Below are positions 32,476-44,809 of a stretch of DNA of 64,000 nt, in pieces (within the stretch, counting starts at the first letter, position 1; the number at the start of each line of letters is the position of its first letter). This DNA comes from Onchidella celtica (taxonomy: Eukaryota; Mollusca; Gastropoda; Systellommatophora; Onchidiidae): NCBI GenBank assembly GCA_963931925.1, contig OZ007569.1, positions 69,189,920 through 69,253,919 of the forward strand. Reading direction: 5' to 3'. The notes beneath the pieces were generated by a model. That model ran no database searches. It saw only the letters and a list, made by a program, of their open reading frames with translations, and was not told the DNA's origin. The position numbers and the translations under genes are program-made.

Positions 32476-35170
32476 TTAAGACATCTATGGTAAAAACATC
32501 TAGCTAATACCATATTAGACACTGTAAACATGGATCCGAAATGATTTATTCGAAATTTTCAGATTTGTTAATGTGTACAGAGTTCCGGGCCCATGATATG
32601 CAGAATAATGAATAAATAATACATTAAGAGCTTTCAATTCCTGCTCTGTCTATTTGAGAGTAAGTGTGCAGTGTATCAAAGCTTTTTGGTAGAAAACCAA
32701 GAAAGTAGTGAATATTTTCTCACCCCACCCCTGTTAAAATTGAGCTATATGACATTGAAGACAAAATCGCGTCTACATACGTAACGCCACCCTTTAGCCA
32801 AATATATCCGGCAGTTTCTTACGTCCAGGGGATCACTTTAAATGAAAATACAACAAACAAGAGTATATTTTTTAGTGCAAGGTTCAACGCTTATTTGAAG
32901 AGATAGAGCAAGTTACCCCCCCCCCCACCCGCCCCCCCTACTATATACTAGACTGGACCTATACTAATTAATAGTCTCCTACGCACAATATTGCACTATT
33001 CACGCTGTTCCTGTTATTAGGGGAAGGCGCACCACACTGAACGCTCCTGAAAGGCCCTCAAATTTTAATCACGGCCCTATGTCAAATGTAAAAGTAAAAG
33101 AAAAAACAAAACATTTTTTTTTAAACAGTTAACCAAGAAACGAACAAACAGACGGGCCGCTAGTAAACACAGTTTGAAGGAACAGGGATCGATGGAGCAG
33201 ATGTTCAGATTTGATGCATTTTGAAATCCGATTTATGCCAAAAACTTTGAAATAATAGATCATCACTCTGGTTGCAAGGACAGGAGCTAATGTTATATTA
33301 TATGAGTGAACCAGGCCGTGAGGTGTTGGCAGCCCAATAAAGCAGAGGGCATGTCAGCCTCAGCAAAGGTTGAGATAACTCACGTTTTGATGGTACACTA
33401 CAAGTGACATATTTTTTCTCAATGTCTTTCTGTTTCATTTGTGTATCTTTATTAATGTCTTTTTCCTCCCTGTTTTTCCATGCCAAATCCCGACTCCTTA
33501 GTTAAAGATAGACAGAACATTAAATTTGCTAACCAAATTTTCAAAATACACAATAAGACTTGTCAATAACAACGTCACATAGATCGGTTCGCCCGGTTGA
33601 CGTTGCACAAAATCTCACTTTTACCATAATTGAATATGTCCTTGCCATACAAATTAGTCATTCTTAAAAATTTGGAAGAATAAACTAAATCCTCTGCATC
33701 ATTTTAATGTTAGCGCGAACTTGAATTTGAAAGCGATATACTTAAAAGTACCGTATATAATGTATATACATATATATATTTATGTATTTAGACAAAAATA
33801 AAAGCGGAACTTTACAACATTGATCTGAAACGTTGCACTCTTCAGACACTTTTATAGAAAGTATTACATTATATACCATGTCAATTCTTGAAGAGATGTT
33901 ATTTTGTAGCATAACCAGTGTCACTAAAAAACAGCCTTATATTCGTGGTCGATCTTTACGAAATTGAACAATAAGGGTGATGAAGCTATAATTAAAGTTT
34001 GATGACTACAGAACAAAATAGAGTGAAAGCGCTATCACATTATTACAGTCCTATCGCGGGGTATTTATAGATAAGAATAATTATTATTCTTTAGCAGAAT
34101 ACTTTGCAATATGTTGAAGTTTAACATCCACTGAATAATGTGCTTCTTTTTTTTGTATCCTATGGTTATTTAGGAGAGTAAAACCTGGTCTTGTATATTT
34201 CCATGATATGGTAGTCTGCCGTCTTTGCTATATTTATGTGACATCACACTCTCAATTAGCTTAATTAATCTACTGTTGGTTTAGTCCCACTGTTTTGTAC
34301 AGTGTGTTTCCACATAAGCATACTTTAATGTTTAGCTACCTAATGTTTCTCACTATTCAAATGCCTCTCCAAGACAAACATTGAGAAAAATGCTTGCAGC
34401 CTTCACTCTTTCGCCTTCAGTCAGTCAGTTTTTCACTTATCCTCCTTTTCACTCCTTTACCCGAGCTCCTTCATCCTCAAGGTTTTTTTTTTCCACATAA
34501 ATTGTGCACATTGTGGTAAAGGAACCAAACTTTGGGGGTGAATAGAGTACCTGAAAATGTACAGAATGTGATATAGAATCACTCTGATGGATCTCAAATA
34601 ACGAGATCGTTGGAAGTTGACATAATTTCTTTTTGTGGGCATACGTGAAACAGAAACACCCCGAAACTTATACACTGCACAACATTGCACTGTAACCCAG
34701 CTTCATCAAACATATCGTCGAGTTGTTTGGAGCAGAATCAAAGACTCCGTCCTACCTATTTCAAAAACCATTAAAGTAAATGCAGTCTTTTAGTCTAAAA
34801 CAAAATGTGGGATGACGGCAGGGTTTGGGACAAGGCTAAAACAATAGAATAAAAAGCAGGTCACTAAGCCCGCGTTAAAAACAACAGTAACAAACCATCC
34901 AATGAACTCCAAAAGAATGACTGCGTTTTTATTTCTTTTGGAATTTAATTGTAGTTTTTCATTCTTTGTTTCTAATGTTGGGTTTTTGTGACCGTGTTTT
35001 TCTTTCTGGCCACATGTAGTTTGTTTAGTTTATTGTTCAGTAGCATTCAATTCTGGATCTCTGCAGAATTGGGTAAAAATAAAAAGTTACATTAGTAGGA
35101 CGATGGATCTAAGGCTAATGATATTTTTATCAACGCATTGTTTAATTTTGTTTGAAATGTAATTGTACAC
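32476..35170. other. Gene-free AT-rich stretch
   Basis: No gene or repeat family is recognised. A C11 run lies at 32916-32926 and a TATA-rich tract near 33755-33785. Confidence 0.5.
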
Positions 35171-36028
35171 TGTCACGAGGCGGGTGTGAAATTGGTGTGT
35201 TGGAGCAATCGACTGCTACATTTTCACCTGAGGACGATCAACAAAAGAAAAGAAAACAACAAAACACAAGAGATTGTTTTCGACAAGCCTGCAGGGCCAT
35301 ATGATAATAATTATGATAACGACACAGAATATTATTATATGAATACACTCATACTATTGTGTATAAGATCTAAATACGCTAATGACGGGGGTAGGGAAAG
35401 TATCTACAAAAGTACTAGACCCTCCGTCTCTACTGACACACTTCTCCTACGATAGACAGACTTATTCCCTGCTCTATAAGCAGAATTACTAATACAATCC
35501 AAACTACTAGGGCTCAGTACAGAAGCAAAGCTCTCTACATTAACACACAATAATGACAATATGACTATTAGTGGGACGGGCTCGTCCTCTCTGAAGGTGC
35601 TCATTGCTCTCGGGTTAGCTGCTTCTACAATGGATTTACATTGTCGCCCAACAAGAGGTGGATGGCAGGCAAATAGCGCGTGCGGACTTCGTAACATGAC
35701 ATGGGCTGTATTGTCTGACTGCAAGGCCCGTCGTCAGTACGTGTTACATATAACGGCGTAATGTCTTTTGCAAGGCCTGTCTCAGGCGGGGCAAGCCGAG
35801 CCTCTCCGTGCGTGGATACTCTGTCACCTGAGTCTGGCGTCCGCATGCCAGCTCAGGACTAGGCTAAGCTGACTGCAGTCACTCTGCTCTCGCGCATGTG
35901 CGGAAGTGTAGTCTCAACGCTCCGCGCACTTTAGTCACGGTTACTACTCACTTAATCTAGACTCCTAACAACAATAATTCTCGTGAGCACAGTGTTAACA
36001 ACACGCCGGGTAAACTCGATCCGTGACA
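35171..36028 (+). mobile_element. Solo LTR, family B
   Basis: The 858-bp block begins TGTCACG and ends CGTGACA, a perfect 7-bp terminal inversion with TG...CA ends. The 5-base flanks tacac and cacac match at four of five positions, which fits an old target-site duplication. The segment at 45810-46457 is homologous over about 650 bases. It shares the ctgcagggcca motif with LTR family A, so the two families may be related. There are no internal genes. Confidence 0.62.
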
Positions 36029-36033
36029 CACAC

Positions 36034-36799
36034 CCTGCCGACTGCTGTGTCATAGTACTTCATTACCATAAACTTTTAACTTCCTAGGGTTAGAATTATA
36101 CAAAGGTTCTTTAGCACAAGCTGGAAAATTATCCATATAAAATCGCCAACGAACACATCACTTAACTCAATGTTCAGTGACCAATGGGTATCGATCTTGC
36201 TTGATGACATGTCTCTGACGTTGATAAGTATCTGGTGTAATTTTAGTATTGTACACTTGCAAAGGGGTAAATTTAATGTTTGGTGATGTCATGACACAGG
36301 TATTTCGATACAACTCAAATACTGAAGCTTTCTCCACAGGTCTACTAGACGATTGATAGACTACCATTAATATGTCTGTCTTCAGTACTGCATCGAAATC
36401 ATAAGAAGTGACTTATTATTAGCAAACACCACAAAAACACCTGGCATAAATCACCCAGTTATATTTCACAAGACCTCACTAACATCTTTGTACACTACGG
36501 CATGCAGTTGTTGAGAGAATAAAATCACAGACAACAAACATCAGTGAATCAACTAAAGCGGAATGGCAACAGCTCTTAGGGAACAAGCTCGACGCAAAAC
36601 AATGCTGGAAGTAAAGCATATCTTCAAAATGCAAGGGCAAACTCCAGGCTTTTTTTTCATTCTCAGCGGTACAGTTCGGCCCAGACTTAGGCTGCGGACA
36701 TCGTTGAGCTACGTTTACCCATGAAAATCAAGCGTACCCTCCTTCCTTAGCACCTAAAGGTCGCATGCTGAAGTGTGATAACAATTCAAATCTACTGGA
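36034..36799. other. Gene-free stretch
   Basis: Nothing recognisable is seen here. The short minus-strand frame at 36167-36367 lacks a domain. Confidence 0.5.
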
Positions 36800-37263
36800 A
36801 TGTCTCTCTCTCTCTCTCTCTATCCCGTAGTCCTGTGGACCTTTTGGGGCGCCACAGGTAATCTGGCAACCAGCATCCTCCAATCCTCTCGGTTTTCTGA
36901 CCTCCGATCGTATCGCTCAACCTCAAGTCTGTCCATTCTGGGATATTGTCCTCCCATCTCTTCCTCTGTCTGCCTCTCCTTCTTCCTTCTTGCACTGTGC
37001 CTTGCAGGAATGTCTTGGCAAGCCCTGATGATCTCATAACATGGCCATACCACTTGAGCTTGCGTCTCTTGACCAAGGTCAACAGGTCTTCGTAGGGCCC
37101 AATGATTTGCCTGATCCTGTTCTGAACTTTTTCGTTCGTGATATGAGCTTTGTAGGAGATGCCCAGGAGTCTTCGAAAGCATCTCATCTGTTGCCTGTAT
37201 TCTCTTTTCTATCTCAGCTTTTAAAGTCCACGATTCACATGCATACAAGAGTATTGATGTCAC
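36800..37263 (-). pseudogene. C-terminal fragment of a third non-LTR retrotransposon family
   Basis: The minus strand reads LLYACESWTLKAEIEKRIQA, then after one frame shift MRCFRRLLGISYKAHI, YEDLLTLVKRRKLKWYGHV, QGTVQEGRRRGRQRKRWEDNI and WTDLRL. This is the C-terminal region following the reverse transcriptase in a common endonuclease-type LINE of invertebrates. It is more similar to other dispersed copies I recall than to the RTE copies in this window. The 3' end runs into a (TC)n microsatellite at 36801-36822. 5'-truncated and dead. Confidence 0.75.
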
Positions 37264-37429
37264 TAGGGTATGTCACCAACAGGTCAGGGTGTAATATCTA
37301 CTGGAGCAAATTCCACCAAAGGAACGAAAGCCAAATACTACCTGCATGTTTGCAGGTGGTTCAATCGTTTCTTAAATGCTTTCTCCAAGAGGCATCACAG
37401 CTTTTTTTGATTGTTCAAAATAATGTCAT

Positions 37430-37690
37430 ATATCTTAAAGAACGCGCGAGGGTTTCGGTTGCTTGTATGGATATCATTTTTGACAGCTATCTTGATAGTA
37501 ACCTTATGAATCGTGAGAAACACGGAGCTAGGTTCCAAGAAAGACCCATTACCACTTCCGAGATGCACGCTGAGGAACTGGAAAGACTTTCTGGAAAACC
37601 GAGACAGGAGACCCGGGCTTTTCAGATATGTAGCTCAAGAGATTACTCTGACTTGCGCTGAATTGAGCATTGCACCAATAAATCACAAAG
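37430..37690 (+). pseudogene. Fragment of a second 'DDTDV/TGCDTV' family copy
   Basis: The plus strand reads ACMDIIFDSYLDSNLMNREK, corresponding to the VVFDxYxxxSxKxxxR segment of the family. In a shifted frame it then reads LPRNW-like LPRCTLRNWKDFLENRD and LFRYVAQEIT. Family members I recall have IPxNWxxFLxxxxNKxELFxFL here. Only this middle segment is left, with a frameshift. The longer decayed copy at 29230-30420 is on the other strand. Confidence 0.45.
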
Positions 37691-39043
37691 CAGTTTCAAA
37701 CCATTTTGTGAGTTCTACCATTTCTCTAATGTGGGCAGGAAGAAGCTGACACGAGGATGTTGCTTCATGCCATAGGTGCCTTTCATGAAGGCTACAAGGA
37801 ACTTTTCAGGACTATACAATGTCCTCATTCTGTCTTTTGCCCTCGCTGCACAACTCTGGAAATATTTTGGATTGCTTTTGGATTATGCTTGTGTCACTTC
37901 ATACTGTCGTCTCATTGATTCGGTAGCACACCTTTGGTTGTGGAATTTTTCTCCAAAACAGGACCAAAAGACTAGTCAGCATATCATGCTAACACTAAAA
38001 CATAAATACGAAATGAACATGTTTAAAATTAAAAGGCAGCAATATAAAACAGACTGAAATTCTTTGAACGAGAAATGCACCTCGTTCATGACATAGAAAC
38101 ACATTATTCCTTTTTACGATGACGATCACTGTGTTTAAATTTGGGAGAAGAGTTTTAGTCTCACGATATTTAATGGCAGAGGCAATTCAGAACACAAGTC
38201 TTAATTGAGAGGTACATATTTTCCTTTCAAAGCTTTACAGGGACACAAAATGTGAACGTTAAGACAAAACACCTGTGACTGTATGCATGGACTTGGTGTA
38301 AATCCGCCCGTTTTGCACCATGGAGCAGGCTGATACAGTGATAGCTTCTGTACTTTGAAGTGTTAGACTTTTGGCGAAAACTTCGACAATCTCCAGTGCA
38401 TCAATTTCTATGAAACTTTGTATGCGACCTTATATTTGGAAAAACGTTCATAATTTCTGTTTTTCGAACTCGTAAATCATTACGATCGCAAAATCCTTTA
38501 TTTCCGCTTAATAAAAACCACAATCTTTGTTATGGAAATCAAGAAAATAGGATAAATTTTACAGTAAACGATAAAATTGAACATATTTTATACATGTAAA
38601 GGCGTATCCATTCATTTTAGTAGAAAGATCCAGAATGCTCGAAGTGTTGACATGGCCCATTTTATGAATGCATTCAATTAAAAATGGGAAATGTAGAAAA
38701 GAAGTAAAAAAAAAGTAAACATTATTTCAAGTAAAATAATTTATACTGCTATGCAGTTTCCATATATTACTTGTTACTTCTGTCGCGACATCATTACACT
38801 GCTGTTAGATCTATGCGTGCTCCATCCCATTATACTGGCTAACGGGAAGAGAACGATGGTGCCAATACAAAGTCTGATTCCTGGTGAATATTAATGTCTA
38901 AGCTAAATGTTTTTAGTCATGCCGTCCGATATCCTGTTGCACAATTCACAAAACACAAATGCAGTGGATCAAATTATTTTAATGAACTTCCAAATCAGAA
39001 GAGTCAAGCAAGTTCACAATGGTGATAGGTTGACCAGGATGGG
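37691..39043. other. Gene-free stretch
   Basis: I see no gene. The frame at 37776-38057 is open but has no recognisable domain; it may include more of the decayed protein to its left. Confidence 0.4.
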
Positions 39044-40761
39044 TCAAGCCGTCATTCTGTCGGCATTTGTTTTCTTCCTCAATCGCATGCTGGACACATT
39101 TTTCCCAATAGCCTGTTTAATGGCCGCCATTGCTTCTTCGGCCATTTGTTTCACATTGGTGAGTTTGAACGTCATGCTTTTGTCAGCAACAGTATGTTTA
39201 ATTTTTGCGCAAACCATTTCAGTTGGGTTTAAGGGAGAGTGGTAAGGTGGAAGTTTCAAGCATGTATGTCCAGCTTCTTGAATTATCGTATCTATCTGAA
39301 ATATTTTTATTCTTCTTTATTTTTTGGCAAATTGACAATAACTCCAGCTTCAAACTTGTTTCAGAAAAATGGCAGGTGCTCTTTTTCTTTTCAGCCACGC
39401 TTGAATATCAGCCTTTTTAGTGCATGATGTTGGAATTTTATAATTAATATTAATAATAATAAATAGAATTTCTATAGTGCATTTCTAATAATATTATTAC
39501 TCAATGCGCTGTACATTGCATCAATGATTCATGCGTACACTTTCCAAATCTCATACTAAAACACGCACTTTCATCCATACACACTGTTTCACACACATAG
39601 ACGCTGTTAGTCACATAGCATTGATTTTATATTCAGTCATAACATCAAAGTACAGAATAGAATTTTGAAAATGTAACAGTTTTGGAGGAAAAGGTGATGT
39701 TTTACGTTTTTCTTAAAGCTTTCAAGATTCGGTGATTCACAAATTTATGTTCATGGGTATCTGGTTCCAGATGAAATGTCCAAGATAATTGAAGGATCTA
39801 TGGTCTATAGTTTTATAGTTTTTAGATGGGATTCTTAAGATTGTTTTGTCACTTGATGATCTTAGTGAACGAGATGGTGTGTAGACGTAAAGAATTATTG
39901 GATAGCTGGATACGTTGTTATTTAAACATTTGTAGCAACTAAGAGCAATTTTGAATGTAATTCTTTCTGTTATGGGAAGCCAGTGCAGTTCTTTTAACAA
40001 AGGCGTAACGTGGTCAGCGTGTTTTTCTTGGTAATCAGTGTCATTCACATGGACATTATGATAAGCAGCATTGTCCATCACGATACAAGATGGCCTGTCT
40101 AGTGCTGGCAGTAGAGCATCTGAAAGCCACTCACTGAATATTTTACAATTCATCTCTGCATGGTAGTCGCGGTTGTCGCTTGATTTGGATTGGAAAATCA
40201 TTTCAGCACCTGGGATAAATCCAACCTGATGACCATCAGCATGCGCTATGGTTAATCTTTGACTTTGCTGCTTGGGACATGGCGTCGTTTTTGGCGGTCA
40301 AGTGGCATCCATTCTTTCTCTTTTGTGTGGTGTGCATGTATCCAGGATTCGTCAAGATATAACATCATAGCCATCTTGTCGCATTTACTTTATTTCTCGC
40401 AGATATTTACACTTGCTTGCAATTAGGTGAGGTTTTCCACACAACACATTCTTACCACCAATTTTTTTTCTGAATGTAAAATATCATTTTCATTTCTAAG
40501 TTTGATTCTGTTGTTTTTTTTCATGGTAATTAGTCCTTTATTATCAAACATGTTTAAAATGGAGTTTTGAATGACATCCCGGTCAAAGTCATCACATTTC
40601 TGTTTTTTGTGACCTTTCCTTGTATCATTAATTGTTGTTGAAGACTGCTTGATCCATCGATTAAATGATGATTTTGATATACTTAGAGCATGTATTACCC
40701 GATTTACCGGGCGGCCAAGGTTATAAAAAATCGTCTTTCTTTGTATACCCAACAGCAACAA
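39044..40761 (-). pseudogene. Tc1/IS630-like DDE transposase, broken and split by a LINE
   Basis: Read on the minus strand, a helix-turn-helix-like N-terminus (IHALSISKSSFNRWIK) and KGHKKQKCDDFDRDVIQNSILNM come first. Then YLDESWIHAHHT carries the first catalytic Asp (near 40355). After one frame break come IAHADGHQVGFIPGA and DYHAEMN, then CIVMDNAAYHN with the second Asp, and finally LKLPPYHSPLNPTEM with the third acidic residue (Glu) near 39220. The D-D-E order fits the DDE_3/IS630-Tc1 superfamily. The gene is interrupted between YHNVHVND and IPTSCTKKAD by about 600 bases of LINE. It is dead. Confidence 0.78.
39436..40040 (-). mobile_element. 3' fragment of a CR1/L2-like LINE inserted in the transposase
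   Basis: The minus strand reads ADHVTPLLKELHWLPITERI, TFKIALSCYKCLNN, YTPSRSLRSSSDKTILRIPS and FIWNQIPMNIN. This is the typical C-terminus of a CR1/L2-type LINE ORF2, with a stop at 39737. A 3' UTR follows, ending in a TTATTATTAATATT-like tail at about 39440-39475. No clear target duplication is seen. Its 3' end resembles the repeat at 16409-16500. Confidence 0.72.
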
Positions 40762-40859
40762 CTATGCAAAGTTTGTTGTCTTTACCATCAACGTGCACAA
40801 TTTTGCTACTATTACTTTCGAACTAATTCATTCCTCCAATAATCCTCAGGTCTTTCCTT

Positions 40860-41018
40860 TCTTCTTCCCCTCACTCTCGCACTCAATCACTTATTCATTC
40901 AATCCCTCACGCTCATTCACTCATTCGCCAATACACTCACCCAGTCAGTCATTCACTCACTCCCTGACTCGCTCACTCACTCTCTCATTCACTAATGTAC
41001 CAATAAATCACTCACCAG
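40860..41018 (+). promoter_or_regulatory. G-poor (TCAC)n tract and splice acceptor before GIMAP gene 1
   Basis: About 160 bases are almost free of G and built of degenerate CACT/CATT repeats, ending ...ctcaccag|at at 41018/41019, 11 nt before the ATG. A branch-like ctaat lies about 25 bases upstream. A pyrimidine-rich tract ending in CAG is what a 3' splice site looks like, so the ATG probably sits near the start of the coding exon behind a 5' UTR intron. Gene 2 has the same arrangement. Confidence 0.5.
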
Positions 41019-41029
41019 ATAATATAACA

Positions 41030-42190
41030 ATGAGCTCTACTGGAAAAGAGATAGACATCCTCATGGTTGGTAAAACTGGTCACGGAAAAAGTGCAACTGG
41101 AAATTCCATTATAGATAAGAACGCATTCTATGTCTCGGGAAAACAAGCATCAGTTACCAAGAAAGCCTCCCGTGACTTCGGACAGTTTGAAGGCTGGCGT
41201 ATTAAAATAGTGGACTCCCCTGGTGTGGGGGATACCAATTGTACCAGCATGGAAGGCATTCAGGTGGTGATTGATGCAATGGTTAATGCTATAGCACTCA
41301 GTAGTGATGGATTTCATGCCATCCTGATTGTGAAACCATATAATGCACGATTTACTGATGACGAAGTTGTCGTCATTAACATTCTTAAAAGAATTTTCGG
41401 TGAGGGATTTATTACATACCATGCCATTTTATGTTTGACCCGAGGGGACGACTTTAAGAGTGAGGAAGGGGAGAAAACAATTGGTGAATGGTGTCAAGAA
41501 CAAGATGGGAATTTTGCTACGCTTTATACTGAATGTCAAAAGAGAGTGGTCCTGTTTAACAACAAAGAAACAGATGTCAAACTCAAGGCGAAACAAGTTC
41601 GTGACTTACTTAAAAAGATAGAGAAACTTTCTGCTCACGGAATACGCTATGCAAATGAACGCTTCCAAAAAGCTCGTCAGAGGCGAGATGACATCCTGAA
41701 GGATCCAGCTCAGGCTTTCCTTACTGAAGACATCATAAGCGAGTTTGGGCTCATCCATCAGCAACTTTTAAAGACTGACTCATCTGACATGGATGAGAGC
41801 CTCTTGCACGCCAGGCAACTGAATGATAGAGCGGAGAAATTAAAGGAGAAGATACAACAAAAATACGAGGGTCATCGTGTCCTGCCAATAGCCCTGGCCT
41901 CTTTACTAGATGTACAGACACCAATATTAACAAAACTAGGAAAGCTAGAAATGCAGGTGGAAATTGCGGGAAAAGTTAAAGAACTCGACCGCATGAAAGA
42001 GCAAGACAGACGCGAAAAGGAAGCACTCCAGGAGCGTATCAGAGCTGCCACAGAAGAAAACGACCGCAGAGAAGCACTTCTGAAAAATGAAATGAAGAGA
42101 GCTGATGAGGCTTACAAGAAACTCAACGAAGAACAAAACAAGGGCCTTATTAGGACATTGTTTTATTTAGTTAAAAGAATTTTCTGGTAG
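41030..42190 (+). CDS. GIMAP-like (AIG1-type) GTPase 1
   Basis: This is a 386-residue protein of the AIG1/GIMAP family of GTP-binding proteins, which in animals act on intracellular membranes in immune-cell survival and stress or pathogen responses. The G domain shows the P-loop GKTGHGKS (14-21), switch I Thr43 in ASVT, G3 DSPG (62-65), the GIMAP conserved box around AILIVKPYNARFTDDE (97-112), G4 TRGD (137-140) and G5-like LFNNK (175-179). A charged coiled-coil tail (about 295-370) leads to a hydrophobic end IRTLFYLVKRIFW that may bind membrane. The start was chosen at 41030 because it is the only in-frame ATG and matches gene 2 (M-S/T-S-T-G-K-E); the frame upstream is (TCAC)n repeat. A whole protein in one exon is common in the family. 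Confidence 0.93.
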   Translation: MSSTGKEIDILMVGKTGHGKSATGNSIIDKNAFYVSGKQASVTKKASRDFGQFEGWRIKIVDSPGVGDTNCTSMEGIQVVIDAMVNAIALSSDGFHAILIVKPYNARFTDDEVVVINILKRIFGEGFITYHAILCLTRGDDFKSEEGEKTIGEWCQEQDGNFATLYTECQKRVVLFNNKETDVKLKAKQVRDLLKKIEKLSAHGIRYANERFQKARQRRDDILKDPAQAFLTEDIISEFGLIHQQLLKTDSSDMDESLLHARQLNDRAEKLKEKIQQKYEGHRVLPIALASLLDVQTPILTKLGKLEMQVEIAGKVKELDRMKEQDRREKEALQERIRAATEENDRREALLKNEMKRADEAYKKLNEEQNKGLIRTLFYLVKRIFW

Positions 42191-43649
42191 ATGTGATTGG
42201 GAAACTGCTTAACGTCCTTAATGGTGGTTGATCTTTTAGTGCGCATTATTTTGCTGGTGTGTTGATTTATTACTTACCCAATAGTTCCCGGAGATCTTTC
42301 GCAAACAGTTCATAACATAATATATATATTAACTACATGGCTTGAGGTGAACCTATCAAATTAGTTATCTGAGAAGGCTGAAATGAAAAATCAGATATCT
42401 ATTTTATAGGTTTTACCACCACGTTGTATTATCCATATTATGCTTAGGGGTTACTGGTATGATGGAAAATTGACTGTTAATTGATTTTACATTGCATTAT
42501 CAGCGTTTTATATTTCCATTGCTGCAGAATAAGAAAAGAAATGAACAATAACAACAACAACAACAAAAGTCCCCCCCCCCCCACCCCCTTCACCTCATAC
42601 AGTACTAAAATTAGTTAGTTCTATGATAAAACATGCAATTTTGGGCTTTGTCTGTGAACACGCGTATTTAGCATTCTATCAACAAATAATAATTATTATG
42701 TATGTTTATTTTAGAAAGCGTTCCTGTCCTCAAGCGCCCCCCCCCCTCCCATATTTAATGGGAAGCAGACCAATGCCATGATTAAACTAATGACAGAAAT
42801 AAAGGCGACTCCCCAACGATCACACGATGACATCACGAAAAATCTCAGGCAGTTTTGCCAAACAGATTACACCGTGGAAAACTGACGTTTTGTGAAATGA
42901 TGTTATTTATTATTTAAGCAGTAACATTTTGTAGGCTTGGTTTAGATGTCAGACGGTGAACAAAAAAAAAAAAAGCCACTATATATTAATTTGGCATGAT
43001 CAGTGACGTGCCATTTGACCAAAAAATATATTCCTTAACGGTCATTTGGAGAAGTTCTATCTATTTTAGAGAATAAATTTTTGTATTATTTTTCTGTAAT
43101 AAGTGGGGCTCTGAAAATAATGCAGTCCGATGCTTGACAACTAAAAAAAAAAAAGATAAAGTATTATAGGGTTTGTATTTTTTGTTTTGTTTTGTTAATT
43201 TTATGCAGAAAGGGGAGAAAAGAAATCGTCTACTCCATATCTGCTGAATATTATTTCATTCTCCACAGAGACAGAATTTGGCTATGAATGAAATGTTGGG
43301 AAATTTAGCTTAGGCCTGGGCCTTGTTCTGACCTGTGGACATTGGACTTGTGGGGAACCCGATACGTGATAGACACAACTTGGTGAAATTTGGCATATAT
43401 GGCACCAGTTTCTCTTAACAGAATCTTGAATTTCAGAATTTTCCATTACGACTAAATACATTGTCCCTTAATCGCTAAAAATTGGGTTTCTAACGCCCTG
43501 ACTCCCTATTCGAAAGTAAATGAGATTCACAGAATACATTGTTAATGTTTTCGGTCCGCTGCAGTGGTCACCGTATTTGGATGGAGCCAGAGACATGCTA
43601 CTAACTATTATACAAGGAGAGGCTAATACGCCGAGCATGTGCGTGTTCA

Positions 43650-43694
43650 GTTGTGCGGGGGCCTTGAGGCGCCTTGCATGCGCACCGTTCAGTA
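43650..43694 (+). repeat. Short repeat, copy 1
   Basis: The sequence around ccttgaggcgccttgcatgc followed by gcaccgttcagt recurs at about 44998-45035 with few or no changes in the core. It is GC-rich compared with its surroundings and non-coding. The two copies have the same orientation, 1.3 kb apart. Confidence 0.6.
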
Positions 43695-44809
43695 CAAACA
43701 GCCAGCAAGGCAGCCCTGAAGGCTGCCTGCTGGCAAAGCTTGGCAGCGTTGCGAGTTGCCTGCCAGTTTCCTAATATTATAGCGCCCCCGACAGAATTCA
43801 AAATGAACGCAGTTTGCCAATATGGCGTCCACCAGAGGATTCACAATGGCGTAGTTTTCCAATATGGCTAAACCCATAAGATTCAAAACAATGGTCTTAA
43901 TTTCACAATTAACATCTCAAAAACCTTTGCAGAGCCACCAATCCTCTCTAAAATACTGTTTTACAATAATATCATGTTTGTTTCTTACGTTTCTATAGTA
44001 TATCAAATCATCTTTCGATTGTCTGCCTTATATTGACACACTATTGGAAAGTGAAGTAGAAGTAAAGCAGACCGTTCAGTAGAGTTCCTGCCAGGCATGC
44101 AGGAGACGCGCAATTTCTCAGAAGGCTGCCTTTGCAACTGAACATGCCTCTGATCATATAATTCGTTGCTCCAGATTACTACCTTTATTTATTCCTGTTC
44201 CATGAAAGGGACGGCTGCTAGTTACAAATAAATTTTAATTTAAATCAAATGTTAAACATGTAAATGATTTTTTTTTTCAATTAGTGTGCACAGAAAATTG
44301 CATCACTTTCTTTTCGATAAGTTAGATATCCTGTATATATAAGAACAGAAAAATAACAGAATGAGATCTGTGGGAGTAACCGGTGAGACATTATGGCAAA
44401 GGGAACATGAGTGAACGCTGGGCTGACAAAAAAACAGCGGTGAATGAAAACAACACAGCCATAGGCTGTGGCGCATAATAGTGTGGTTGAAAAACAAGAT
44501 GGAAGATGAGTGAAAGTCAACAGTAGATAAGAAATCGTTTATGCAGAAAATGTATTTAACATAATTGCACTGCCAGATCATAACCATCATTTTTCACATG
44601 GGCTCCAGAGGCTGACGGCGTGCATACATTTTAAATTTGTTAATTTATGTGTTTAGGGCTTTTCAAATATAACCATTTTGTTTCGCCAACTATCGACTTA
44701 CATGCGGCTTTTCTGTGACTCTGCGCTTTGTTTTTGCCATATTGGGAAAAAGAGGCCGTGCTCCACGACTGGGGTTCACTTTGCCTGCCGCGAACCAAAG
44801 GGGGTACGC

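Noticed and set aside
37041-37661. 206-residue plus-strand frame
   Set aside because: Its first third is the antisense of the LINE C-terminus at 36800-37263; only the last part overlaps a decayed family fragment.
39737-40201. Possible single chimeric protein
   Set aside because: It is a LINE C-terminus fused by chance to the DYHAEMN...VMDNAAYH part of a transposase; the transposase resumes beyond the LINE at 39435.
40793-41029. N-terminal extension of GIMAP 1 (79 residues, Ser/Thr/His-rich)
   Set aside because: It begins at GTG, not ATG, and is a reading of the (TCAC)n tract; gene 2 starts at the ATG equivalent to 41030.
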